From Microvelia longipes (lineage: Eukaryota > Arthropoda > Insecta > Hemiptera > Veliidae): DNA of 64,000 nt. The first letter of the stretch is position 1. Every line of letters starts with the position of its first letter. A program made the translations under genes and the position numbers. Location of the stretch: assembly GCA_018340805.1 (NCBI GenBank), contig JACMZG010001908.1:38600723-38664722 (forward strand), written 5' to 3'. The notes beneath the pieces are model-generated. The model saw only the letters and a list, made by a program, of their open reading frames with translations. It was not told the origin of the DNA and did no database searches. This document shows, in pieces, positions 46,710-58,320 of the stretch.

Positions 46710-47283
46710 ATTCTAGACCAAGAGCCCAGGGGTGTTTTGTTAATAAAAAGTGTAATGGCTGGAACCGGTCTCAATTTTTCGTAAATACCTTCCTGAACAA
46801 GGATCTGCAATTCTGCCGACTTGTATCGGATGGGTGTCCCAGGCAACGCACTTTAAGGATCAAAGGTTCTGCCTGGGACACCCATCCGATACGAGTCGGC
46901 AGAATTGCAGATCCTTATTCAGGAAGGTATATACGAAAAATTGAGATCGAGTCCAGCCATTACACTGTTTGTTAACTTAGGTGGTAAATTTGACCTGTAA
47001 AGGCGTTCTGCCTGGGACACCATCCGATACAAGTGGGCAGAATTACAGATCCTTGTTCAGGAAGGTATTTACGAAAAATTAAACCCGTTTCCAGCCATTA
47101 CACTTTTTATTAACTTGGGTGGTAAATTTGACCTGTAAAGTGCGTTCTGCCTGGGACACCCATCTGATACGAGTCGGCAGAATTGCATAACCTTGTTCAG
47201 GAAGGTATTTACGAAAAATTGAGACTGGTTCCAACCATTACACTTTTTATTTACAAAACACCCCTGGGCTCTTGGTCTATTCT
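46710..47283. mobile_element. Inverted-repeat element carrying a 139-bp tandem array
   Basis: The outer ends are inverted repeats of about 30 bp: CTAGACCAAGAGCCCAGGGG at the left and CCCCTGGGCTCTTGGTCTAT at the right. Inside, one unit lies in reverse orientation (about 46730-46858), followed by three head-to-tail units starting GTTCTGCCTGGGACAC at 46866, 47005 and 47144, an exact 139-bp period. Units differ by point changes. No sensible protein is encoded. Foldback-type elements with internal tandem repeats look like this; the family is not known to me. Confidence 0.8.
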
Positions 47284-48800
47284 GTATACCTATTGTAAAA
47301 ATGAGAAAAAGTAAAAACATTATTAAGGAAAAAAATAAAAGTTTTGCTAGGTTATACTAAAGTAATATAAAAACCAAGTAGGGAAATAAATGCAATATTT
47401 ATCAGACCTGGCATGTAGTTCACATTTTGTCCACCTGAGAGTTTAAAGGTATAAATTTACCTATGGGCGCGGCTATTTTGTTTTACCCTAGTAAATGTAA
47501 ACAAACTATTTACGGTACTCAACATTTTCATTTTTATTGCATTTCTTTGTACATTTTAGTATACAACATTAATCATTTGTGTAAGAAATAAGTTTTGTCA
47601 CATCCAATAGAGGTTTAAGTGCAAATTTTTAAATTCTACGTTTGTTTGAATAATTAAAAAAACGGCTAATAACCTTTTTCTGGTCAGCTCTATTTAAGTT
47701 TGAACATTTTTGTGAGTGATATTAGTCCCCCCCCCCTTCAAATATTAATTGTAATAAGTAATTTAACAACTTTAAACTAAAAGTTTTGAATATAATCAAA
47801 GAATATAATAGTTACAGAGTGTCAGAAAGTATACGAGAAAGTCAGACAGAAGATGAAGGTGAACTCGGGGCTGGCATCTAGCGGCAGCTCGGAAACTAAC
47901 TTTTTTCCAACTTTTTTAAGATAGGATTATGAAATAATTAACAACACGAGAATCTAAGAGAAATTGGTCGTTATTATATAAAGCAAATATTTGGATTAGC
48001 TAGTTTTGTGCCAAAAGTAGAATGCTTAAAATAAGACGACAGTAGCGCATTCTCGTAGTTGGCATGGTTAAACATTTAAATTACTTGCTAGCACTCCTAT
48101 TAACTGGCATCGGAATTAACTATTTCTTGTCCGAAATAATAAATCCCAGAACCATCTTTCTTTATCTATATATTCATTGAATATAATAAAAGCAATCGTA
48201 ATGTTGAATTATATTTAAGGCAATTACTGTCGTCTGTATATTAATCAAAATCTTAATAAAAAGATCTGGTTTACCTTTACTATAGTTTAAAATTTAATAC
48301 ACGATAAAACTCACTTAATGATATCAGGGTTGCCAATAAAATTAAGTATTAAAAAACGTAAATCCTAAAAAGCTCATACGCAGTAATTCCAATTTTAGCT
48401 ATGTTTTATTTTTGAGCCAGCTATCAGCATGTCTGAATTTCTCTACACAGGTTAGTATAGGAGTTTCCCCACGTGGTTTATATATTACTTTAGGTTACAC
48501 TAAAAGAGAGATTCAGATGTAGTTTGATATAGGTAATACTCTGGAGACAGTCGGTAAACTGAATTTTCTCCGAATCAATCATTGTTTGACTTTCTCTTTT
48601 ATACCTTAGTCTCCTTGTACTGTAAAACAAAATACTGTTTACTCTTCTTACTATAAAATAATAACTGAAATATAGTTTCAATTTATAAACAAAGGGGAGG
48701 GAGATTAATATTTATAAGATATAAATTAGTCAATAAATAACTTTCAAACCTTTTTATCGATAAATAGGGATATTACTGTCATTTTTAAACGAAATTGAGT
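47284..48800. other. Mostly unassigned DNA
   Basis: A scrap at 47284-47312 (GTATACCTATTGTAAAAATG, AGAAAAAGTAAAAAC) looks like a decayed 5S-box hairpin end. At 47820-47900 a short stretch is richer in G and C (GAACTCGGGGCTGGCATCTA) without an assignable exon. Nothing else is recognised. Confidence 0.35.
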
Positions 48801-49185
48801 TTTTACTTTACCTCACTTACTACAGTAGGTTAATAGGAAAGGTATTGTGTTTACCCCAAAATCTAAAACTGGGGTTTCATCATAATTATACTTTTTAGGC
48901 AATTTTATGACTTTTTCGGTGTTTATCTTCATGCTGTGTCCGCCTGTATGTGTATCAGTTTTTGATTGACAGTGTTATGCATAACTCCCGCAGTGTTTAG
49001 TTTATACTGGAAAGTTGAAACTTAACAAAAGTCTAACTCAAAGTCTAGTACTCCTGACCGAAAGTTAATATTTTTAAACCACGATAACCTAATATGCTGA
49101 GCCATCAAAAACTTCAAAAATTAAAAAAACTAAAATAGGCTGATGGGGATTAAATTTGACATAAATGCACATGTTTAAGTGTTAA
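48801..49185 (+). repeat. 5S-box repeat, old proximal copy
   Basis: TTTTTACTTTACCTCACTTA and TAGGTTAATAGGAAAGGTAT mark the decayed hairpin end. GGGGTTTCATCATAATTATA, CCTGTATGTGTATCAG and later words follow in family order, with many differences. The 5S-like part is absent. Confidence 0.55.
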
Positions 49186-51459
49186 ACCTATCAGATTATC
49201 AAGAGCATTATAACACTTAGAGAAAGAAATCAACATCGAAAATAATCAAGATAGTACATAAAAAGAAGTTAAAAGTATTACGTAAGGTAATACGTACAAG
49301 GTATTATACTTAAACAAAAAATAATATACTTCAAATAAAAAATATTATACTTTAAATAAAGGTAGAAATGCATCAAATAAATGTAAAGGTAGATATTAAT
49401 GTGAGAGCTGGACCAGACTTTCAAAGAAGCCACATAAATAGTCAGTAAAGTGATGGTCTTTTTCATTTGCTTAACGTCCAACTATCTTATATTCTGTTTT
49501 TATTTTTACAGTTGAAAAGTAAAAATAAGTTATTAGTAAATTAATTAATGCTATATTTATTACAGCCTCACACCCACACACACAAAGTTTGTATTGAATA
49601 CTTGATTCTCGACTCGAAACTACACTAGGCAGAGAGCCAGATGTGAACCTATTGTTTATGGAAAATTTATGATGACATCAACCCAAATTATGACGTCAAC
49701 AAAACAAAGATTAGTCCGTCTGATTTTAGATTTCCTTCTATTCGCAAAGATGAATATTGAAATATTATTAGTGTTTCTACTCTATATAAACTTTATTAAC
49801 TCTAACTCTGACAACACAATATTGTGTCCTCATTTTTATGGGGCCACAAAAATACATCAAAATCGTCTGTGCCTAGCTCAATGAACAAGACAAACCCAAC
49901 CCGGAACCGTTGTTTTTATTAAGTATAAAGCGTTATATAGGAAAGCTTTGTTTTACATTTGGTAACTTATTGTATTTAACTTTTAATCACAGCAGAGTCA
50001 GTTAATAGTAACTTGTTCGGAGGTCCTTCTTCCGCTAAAAATAGTTTATCCAGCAATTTGTTTCGGGACTGACCCTAACTAAGCCTCCATTACTTCCTTA
50101 TTCTAGTTTATTTACAAACTTCATTTTCCTTTTTTCCTCTAGAACACCCTAATACTGTAGTTTATCACACTCTACCAAGATTCCACTTTTAGTTTCAGTG
50201 AAAGACAAAATAGGGTTATATAAAAGTAGTAAAGCAAAGAGTAACAAAATATCTCTCTTGCTTAAAAAAAGAACCAAAGAATTTATAAGTGCTACAACTA
50301 AATTTAACTTAAACTATCTAAAATTTATAAACGCAGTTTTATTTATTTTAGTCCTGTAAAGCATGCAAGATAGTAAATTAAAAGTAAATATAAAATATAT
50401 TTTATATTATTTTTTACAAAAAAAAATTATTTTCATACGTTATTGACTTAACCTGGGTTTAAAGTAAGCATTACGTAGGATTTCATTTGATTTACAACAT
50501 TTTAGTAAAAAAACAAAATTGATTTTTAAATATTTTTACGGTTTCCGAAGTATCAATATACAGGACCATTTAGTTAATGAGTGGAGTTAAGTACGGCAGA
50601 CAACTTTAATTAATTTTAGCATGATCATAGCTCTTTATATTTATTCTATGACTTAATAAAAACTTAAATCTAATGAATGGGACTAAAGCCATAAAAGAAA
50701 AGAGAGTTAGTTTAAGACATTTAATATTATATATTACTAAAATTACAGGCATAATATGAAGTTACTCTTAATATAATCGGTCCATTGGTACTCTATTTAA
50801 ATCCCTAAAGGGGATCGAGTCATTCCCTATCAATATATTAAAGATACTTTACCAGTCACTCATTCTAAAACCGCAACACCATGACCGCAACACCTCTGCC
50901 AGGCCTCCCTCCCTCCTCTGTACTCTTTCCTAGTTTTTTACCCTCCCCATAAAAACTCTAGCTTTTATCATAGTTAACATTTAATTTTAAATTATACGAT
51001 AAGTCAGCATCTTTTAATAATAAATTATCCTAATATTATGTTTCTTATTCACAAATTATTATTGACGTATGAAATATTAAATTTGGACGAAGTTGTATGT
51101 CACGCAAGCGTTATCGTTGTATGATTAACCGTGTACATAGGATGCATGTATGTAAGGTAATTATACATATGATAGTTACCTCAGGCTATTTAACGGATCA
51201 ACATAGAAAACTTTCTCGTAACAAAAATAATTAAAAAATATGTTTAAGAAATTAATTTACGAAGCAATGATTGTAACAGTGATTATTCTGTTGTTATTAA
51301 TATTTAAACAAATTTGAAATTGTTTTATGTGTGTTATTATTATTTTAACTTAACAAAAGTTATTGTTATTTTTTATGAAAAAAATTTACAATAAAAGGGA
51401 CAAGAAAAAAATATAAAAATTGTTGGTTACACAGAGTTTTATAAAGAAGAGATGGTAAA
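49186..51459. other. Unassigned AT-rich DNA
   Basis: No gene is proven. An open frame at about 49750-49884 could encode a small signal-peptide-like product (see findings). The remainder shows no recognised repeat. Confidence 0.35.
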
Positions 51460-51645
51460 GTGTTTCGATTCAACGTTTCGAGAGAGAGAGTGAGAGTGGT
51501 GGCTCTACCGGGAAAATCTCTTTCCTGGGGCATTTCAAGCTCTCTGTCGCCTAGCGAAGCAGGTTGTGAAACAACCCTCCCGGTGCCTCGCATCTGCGGC
51601 AGAGAAAGAGCAACCTTCAGGCCAAACTCAATTACTTCATACATT
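51460..51645. other. GC-rich island with open frames on both strands
   Basis: About 185 bp of balanced base composition stands out from the AT-rich flanks. It includes CGAGAGAGAGAGTGAGAG, CTACCGGGAAAATCTCTTTC and CCTCGCATCTGCGGCAG. Both strands are open through it, and neither translation matches a family I know. It could be a fragment of a mobile element (GAAACGTTGAATCG on the minus strand resembles Penelope-type tails) or a 5' untranslated exon. Confidence 0.4.
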
Positions 51646-53230
51646 TCCTGTTTATTACTTTTCCTGTCTCAACAAGTTTCTTACCTTCCATTTTTTCATA
51701 AACATCTTTGTTTAAAGTCTTTATTGACTTTTTGTATTTTATATTTTTTTTACCAAAGCAATATTTTTTTTTTAATGTTTTCTTGGTTAAAAATACTAAA
51801 AGATGCGTAGTTGTCAAAAAAATGACTGAATTTTAATTTTATAAAATTTTGTAAATGAATAATAAAAGGAGTAACAAAGATTTGCACCATATTTCTTCTG
51901 GTAAAGGTCACGTGTATCACATTAATAATATAATTAATTTGAATCAGTTATCTTATAAATACAAAAGATTCGAGTCCACAATAAACTTAAACTTAATTTA
52001 CAACAATATTTTGCACTTTTGTTATGTATATTATTGTTAGGTATATTATGAATATATATGCTGGCATTAAAATGGCTCTCACTATTAAAGTGAAATTATA
52101 TACACATTACAAAAGGGACTATGAGCCACAAACCCATCACATTATTTACAAAAAAAATACAAAATGCTATTAACTAAGCTATTATTGTATGTATAGAGAT
52201 ATTAACTAAGGTAGGTACAATGGAGACATTATTAGAGGCATTTGGACCTCAAAAAGAATACAAAAAGTCCGCAATATTTATAAAACTTATTTATTTATAA
52301 AATTATTCAAACATGATAATGCTAATGCGGAAATGTGCTAATTTATTTTTAATTCAAATCATCACAAGGTACGGGTGATATTCTAGGCTATCAATACCTA
52401 CTACATCAATAGCTTACGAGTAAGTTTAAGTAATTAATCAAACTTATATCGCGTTTTAAAATTCCTTCAGAAAAGATATATATTTTATTGAGTCGCAATA
52501 AACTGAATAGTCCGTTTAAATTGAGCATTCGTGTATCAAATTATTTTCTAACATTACGCACAAGATTAGAAATATAACATTTCGAAAATCAAGAAAAACT
52601 CATTTTCACTACTGTAAAGGTAAATCAATATCTGTCTTAGGTATACAATTTTGATAATACCTTTTAAATTGCATTTTCCAGAGGATGTGTGAAGGAAAAG
52701 AAAATTAAAAGTTTTTAGCGAAATTTATCTTCCTTAGATTACATATTTTTGTGTACAGATTTACATTTGTTGATAACATATCAAAGGAAAAAGCTAGTCC
52801 TTTGCTCTCTGTACAGTCGAGTTAGTACTTGAGGCAAAAGCTGAAGGAACCGTATTAATTAAATCCTGAGGCTTGCCGAGAGCACAATACAGTTAATTCA
52901 CAAGGTGAGGCGGAGGGAGTTAATTACGGCTCGGGAGTAACGAATTGTTTCTCCCGTGGTAAGGAGAAGATAGTATAGGAACTAACAGCGAGTTTTAAAA
53001 TCACCGTATGGTTTATTAAAGTTACCTTTTGATTTATTAGACAATAAATAATTTCTTACATAGTACATAGCTTCTTCAGTTAAATTTAAAAGCTCCTCGA
53101 ACGGTGTTATCTATAGTTAGTATAAATTTACACTTGTTTAAGACATCAATCAAACTTTAATTAAACAAGGAAAGGTATAAATTTACATGCTCGGTGATAA
53201 AAATTATTAAAAAAAAGGTTGAAAGTGTAC
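51646..53230. other. Unassigned DNA
   Basis: No gene is supported. A patch at 52800-52975 is richer in G and C (GGTGAGGCGGAGGGAGTTAA; CGGGAG and CTCCCG can pair). Its nature is unknown. Confidence 0.35.
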
Positions 53231-53302
53231 CTCAGCATTGAGGGGCAAACTTTTTACCTTAAAGTTAAGGGCTGAAGACGCTACCAACTGAGATACAAGG
53301 GA
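53231..53302 (-). ncRNA. tRNA-like pseudogene or SINE head (weak)
   Basis: On the minus strand TTGTATCTCAGTTGGTAGCG matches a tRNA A-box and D-arm well. The remainder (GTTTGCCCCTC as a possible B-box) is poor and no acceptor stem forms. It is called a relic at most. Confidence 0.25.
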
Positions 53303-53403
53303 AATGCAGACAGAGAGTTGAGTAATTGCTGGAAACTATAACTACTTTACTCTGGCTAGTTATTATTCAACCTATAGATTCATATCAGATTTATGTATCC
53401 CTC

Positions 53404-53940
53404 TTTACTTTTCCCCATAATACCGTAGGTATAAAGGAAAAGTATTGTGTTTGTAAAGGAATCCGAAACCGAGATGTCACCGGAATTACCCGTTTCAGGT
53501 GTTTTTAAGACCTCCTATGTGGTTTTCACAAAGTTCGTCGGTCTGTGTGTGTGTTTGTGTCTGTTATCATCATAAAAGTAGACAATATTCCAATTAAGTT
53601 GAAATTTAGAACAAGTAATATACCTTTACGTAATAAATAAGTTCACGAAGTTTCGTGTCAATACGACAAGTATATCCATGATTTTTGTCGGATATTAAAA
53701 GTTAAGCAGTATTGAGCGTGGTCAGTGCTATATGGGTGACCACTGAGAATAAAACAGATGTATTTTTACTATCTTAGGACGAGCGAAGTAAGTCCGAAGA
53801 CGCCTTGGAGTATAAATTTGGAGAAATGTCTATTCTGAGGACAAGTAAAGCGAGCCCAAAATAGGGAGAACGAGTATCTCATCTTAGCGAAAACGATGTG
53901 ATAAGGAAAGGTTCCGAGGAACCCCATACCCGATTTTTTT
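53404..53940 (+). repeat. 5S-box repeat, internally deleted copy with both ends
   Basis: The hairpin end TTTACTTTTCCCCATAATAC is followed by CGAGATGTCACCGGAATTAC. A jump occurs at TATCATCATAAAAGTAG, losing roughly 230 bp including the TGACGTCA region. The 5S-like segment at about 53683-53755 is good: GTTAAGCAGTATTGAGCGTG, GTCAGTGCTATATGGGTGAC. Two downstream units follow, then the end ATACCCGATTTTTTT, the longest T-run of the set. TCCCTC flanks both sides, a possible short target duplication. Confidence 0.88.
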
Positions 53941-55474
53941 CCCTCCAAAAGAGGGAAAAATGTTTCTGGAGATAAACGTATTCAAACAAAAGATCATTTA
54001 TTAATTATTTAATCATGTACTCGCTCCATGAAATAAATATTTTGATTTTAACCCGTTCTAATTTAATACAAGGTACAATTAATTTATACTATCAACAATC
54101 GTGATAATGGAAAATGTTATATCACAGTATACAGATATTGATTGCAAGGTATTACCCTATCTCATACCTCTAAATCTCAGCCCCGTCTCTTGTCATTTAT
54201 CTATAAATTTAAGATAACATATTTAGTTAATTGAATTTAATCTGGAGTCGGATAACTACTTTGTTCCTAACTTTGACGCACTAAGTTAGTTTGTGTCAGG
54301 TAAGTAGGGATGTTTATTACATAAAGAAAGAATGAAAAGTAATCGTAAAGCCAAAATATGACTGTAAGTAGTTAACGAAACTTGGCACGTATCTCAATCA
54401 ATCCTGTGTTGACTAGTGTCAAGTCTGTACATTCTCTACTGCTCTCATTGAGCTGAGGTTTTATGTTGCTTTTTAAAACTTGCCTATCTTTAATAATCAT
54501 TTGTGGAAAGATATTGCATTATTTAATTAGGTTTGATCTTTGTACACAACATAAGGTTTACTTAACACATTTTCAAATATTATATTCTTAAAATCTCATG
54601 TGAATTCTGATGTGATTTGTTTTTTATTGTGTTATAAGTTTTACAAATTATTTTTACAGAAACTGATGATGACCTCAGGTTAGGTTGAATGTGTTTTGTC
54701 AATCAAATATTATTATGTGAAGAAACTTTCCATTGCTTCCCTTGTAAATCCCAGGTATTTAAAAATTCTAGCACGGTAGTCCGTATGCCGGGTGAAATTT
54801 CTTGCGGTGAAGTTTCTGCGCTTAACAATGAATTTCTTTCATATGGTTCCATTATATGCGTTAACTTGAGTAGGTACTCAATTATCAAGCACCACTCGTA
54901 ATTAACTTTTCTATATTTTTCAAAAAAAAATGTGCATAATTATGCCGTCGGTTATACAAAACTATACCTCCAAAATTTGCAGTGCACAAGATCATAGTTG
55001 TGTGCAGTGCACACTTTAAAGCTTATAGTTAGTGTTTATATTTAAAGTTTTAGCACATTTCCTTTGAAAAATAAAGAAAAAATTAATTACAAGTAGTGCT
55101 TGATAAATGGTTACTGCTCAAGTTATATAGCATAAACCAGAACCTTAAGCAAGAAATGGATTGTGAAACGTGGACCTATTCCAAAGGAATAGAGAATTTG
55201 CTAGAAATCGTATAATAAAATAAGCCAGCATGTACTACTACTACTGGGCTGTTGCTTCTTGCAACTGCATTGTTATTAATGTTCCTAACATTTTGTGTTA
55301 TGAACTAGTACTTAATAAAAATATTCAAGAAGGAAAGCTTTAAAAATGTGTTGAGACAACATTTCGAGAGGCTTATCAAATGGAAAGTAGCAAAATAATG
55401 CATACATCGTTAATATTCAGTATTTTCTTTCAAGTAAAGTTTACATAAGCGATTAAGATTTATTACAGAAGTTC
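53941..55474. other. Unassigned DNA; possible Penelope-type motif
   Basis: At 54660-54690, AACTGATGATGACCTCAGG and GTTAGGTTGAA resemble the pseudo-LTR motif of Penelope-type elements. Open frames on both strands at 54689-54901 have balanced composition but no recognised domain. No gene is proven. Confidence 0.35.
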
Positions 55475-56212
55475 AATTAAAGAATCAGCTATCGTCGATA
55501 CTTGCTGTTAGATATGAATACCTCTGGACCGGTTTTAGCTTAACGTCATCATCAGCAGGTGAGGTAACACTTGAGCAGGCCCACTGAATAAGGAAGTGGG
55601 TAGGAGAGGCTTTATATAAGGAAGTGGGTACCTGAGTCAGGGTCGTAATCCTAGGAAGTTAAGGTGTGCGAGTGAGTCATCCGACGTTGTGTCTTTAATT
55701 ATGATGTGTACCGGTGTCATGGTTTTTCCGTTTTCGTTTGTTATCAAGCTTTGGTTTGAGTACCGAAAAAGTAATATCCGAATTAAAAGTAAGTTGTTCC
55801 TTAATAATTGTTTTGTCACTAATTCGGTGATAGTATACTACTAGTCTTTCGTGTACGTCAAGTTTAGGTCCTTATGATTGTTTGTGTAGCAGTGTCGTTG
55901 AGTTTAATGTTGTATCTGGTTCGTGTCCGTGTGTGCGAAGGTGGTTGGTGAAGTTAAAATTTGATTCATCTTTGATAAATGAGCGTGAGTGCTTTTCATA
56001 TTAAGTTTTTATTGTACGGTATGTTCGACCTATATAATTTTGTTGACAATCTTTGCAAGTTATTTTGTAAACTCCATTTTTGTTATATAAATTTGAGTCA
56101 TTTGGGTTATTGGAGCTATGTGTTAATTTGTAACCTTCATATCCAACAGCAAGTATCGACAGCACCTGATTCTTCAATTGCTTTTTTTAAGTCGCGGTAA
56201 ATATAACATCTT
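55475..56212 (-). mobile_element. Penelope-like element remnant with inverted ends
   Basis: The minus strand carries a GIY-YIG domain remnant. It is followed by a 3' end containing CTGCTGATGATGACGTTAAG and AACCGGTCCAGAGG, then the terminal TCTAACAGCAAGTATCGACG and AGCTGATTCTT. The same terminal sequence recurs in inverted orientation at 56142-56180, next to the 5' truncation. Partial inverted copies at the 5' side are a known habit of Penelope elements. A related inverted pair without a body is at 3858-3962. Confidence 0.75.
55695..56140 (-). pseudogene. GIY-YIG endonuclease C-terminal remnant (Penelope-like)
   Basis: Minus-strand translation from about 56081 reads NGVYKITCKDCQQNYIGRTY, with both signature strands (GVY and YIG) and the paired Cys of Penelope endonucleases. 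It continues to NFTNHLRTHGHEPD, then LDVHERLVVYYHRI and the EQLTFNSDITFSVL tail. Two in-frame stops interrupt it, TAA at 56001-56003 and TAA at 55872-55874, so it is non-functional. The frame is otherwise continuous to a stop at 55695-55697. In the family this domain nicks DNA to prime reverse transcription. The reverse transcriptase part is absent. Confidence 0.8.
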
Positions 56213-56613
56213 TAGTATTATGTTCCTTTAAAATCATTTTGAACCCTTTATAATTACCTAATTACTAGAAAGAATAATAAATATTTATTTATTTAATTAC
56301 AGTAAATAACAAGACACAAGATGAATAAATAATCTGATTACTAGTGTATGTAAACTAACCAAACAATTAATATAATTGATTCATGTTTAACTAATTTTTC
56401 AACCCTTTTAATAATATCGAAAAATGCTTACATTATTATCAAAACAACAAACAAGACAATTATGTGTGAGGAGTCCATGCAAGCGCGAGTGTTGCAATGC
56501 CACTACAAACTACAGCCAGTTAGATTATTTGGTTTTTACTAGACTTAGTTAACTTGATACACATCAATTATACTCCATTGTACTCAAAAACTAATTATAT
56601 TCCCTTTTATTTT

Positions 56614-56642
56614 ATTCCCTATTCATTTCATGAATAGGGAAT
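56614..56642. repeat. 13-bp-stem hairpin
   Basis: ATTCCCTATTCAT and ATGAATAGGGAAT are perfect reverse complements around the loop TTC. No element body is recognised. Confidence 0.7.
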
Positions 56643-56891
56643 CATGAGACAGATTGTGATTTGTATTCCACATGTTTTTCAAAAATTTACAAATTAAATA
56701 ATGATTTTAATTGGCCACTGGATATATATTTTTACAAGGAATAATTACGTGTATTGATACTTACGAAATTAATAAATTTATCATATAAAAAAATACAGTT
56801 CAACTTGAAGTAAAATTAATTTATTCCATTTAAGGTAGTAGAATACTTAGGAATAGAGTTCAACCTCAGTAATACTTCTTACTCAAGTCAA

Positions 56892-57671
56892 AGTTGGGTA
56901 CTCAGAACTTTTCCCTCATCTACGCTCCTCCTCTCTACTTCGGACTCGCTTCGCTCGTCCTATGAATATACAATTTGTCAAATGTATACTGCTACTCCTG
57001 GTCGGATTCGCTTCGCCCGTTCGCAGATTAGTAAATACATTCGATTCATTCCGAGCAGTCAACTATCCAGGCACTGACCACGCTTAATGCTGCATAAGTT
57101 TTATGATCCAACAAAAAATCATGTATATACTTGTCGTAAACATAAAACAAAACTTATTTATTGTGTTAAGGTATACACTTGCACCGAATTCCAAATCATT
57201 TGAATTATTTTCCGATTTTTACATTTTACAAATTACAACTCATTCGATTAAAATTGAATTAATACTTATCATTAAATGAAACTTAGCACAAATGTTACTC
57301 TTATCCATGGCTACATGCATGCTAAACCTCAATCCGATCGCATCATTTTTCTGCATTTTATGATTTTTAAAAATTTCAGAGTCATTATTGCGAGTTAATG
57401 ACGTCATAAAATAATTATTTTCCGAATAGCACAATTACACCTATAGACTGATTTTTGTACAAAGTTTTAAATCTATAGCATAAATTCACTGGGAGCTACG
57501 ATGATAACAGACGCACACACACATACAGACAGACAACTTTGCGGAAACCACTTAGGAAGCCATAAAACACCTAAAACAGATCCCTGAAGACACACCTGAG
57601 ACATCCTGGTTTCGGATTTTTTGCGAACATAATACTTTTCCTATCTACCTACGGTATAAACGAGGAAAAGT
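56892..57671 (-). repeat. 5S-box repeat, longest copy
   Basis: At about 780 bp this is the fullest copy, though its extreme left end has changed (AAAGTTGGGTACTCAGAAC). Contents in plus-strand order: TTCGGACTCGCTTCGCTCGT, GTCGGATTCGCTTCGCCCGT, the 5S-like segment at 57055-57120 (reverse complement reads GTTGGATCATAAAACTTATG, then GCGTGGTCAGTGCCTGGATA), the body, GTTAATGACGTCATAAAAT, GGAGCTACGATGATAACAGA, the CACACACATACAGACAG microsatellite, and the intact terminal hairpin. Confidence 0.9.
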
Positions 57672-58320
57672 AAAAAATATTAGATGGTATTTAAAATATT
57701 GGTAATAATGAAGTTACACAAAGAAACAAAACATATTTTTGAAAAGTTTTTTACAACATAAAAGTAATTCCTTAAAAATCCGGCATTGTCCACTGTACGC
57801 TTTCGCAAAAACTAAGCAGAAATAGAACTTATATTTAATTGCATCCCAGTTTACATAAAAATTAAAATAAACATTATAGAAACAATTCAAAGATTTCTTA
57901 ATGCGTTAATATTATTTGTGAAGTATTCTTAGTGTTAAATAATAAGAGAAATAATACAAAATAATTTCTTATTAACCTAAATTTTGTTTCATTCCTAACA
58001 TTTCATTTTTAACAAAGATAGTAGTGTTAAATAATAAAAAACAATAATTCTTGGAATAAAATGAAGATATAACGCAAAAGTGTGAAAAAACCAATATATC
58101 TGAAAATAAATTAAATTATTTGGGGCTTTAAACGAGCAATAAAACAATGAGCTATTGTATCCTCGAAGAGTAGGGGAGAAATACTTTTTCACACAAAAAA
58201 CTAGAGAAAAGCCCTATTTATTAATTTAATGAATAAATACCATTTTTTATCAAGGATTAAAAAAATGTCACGTGGATAAAGTTAAGCATTAATTTAAATG
58301 TGTCAATTTTTTATGTTTTT

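Noticed and set aside
46658..47320. Open frames of 60-80 codons on the minus strand within the 139-bp array
   Set aside because: They arise from the repeat unit; the period of 139 is not a multiple of three, so the units are not read in a constant frame.
55979..56200. Plus-strand 73-codon frame
   Set aside because: It is antisense to the GIY-YIG remnant, which explains its composition.
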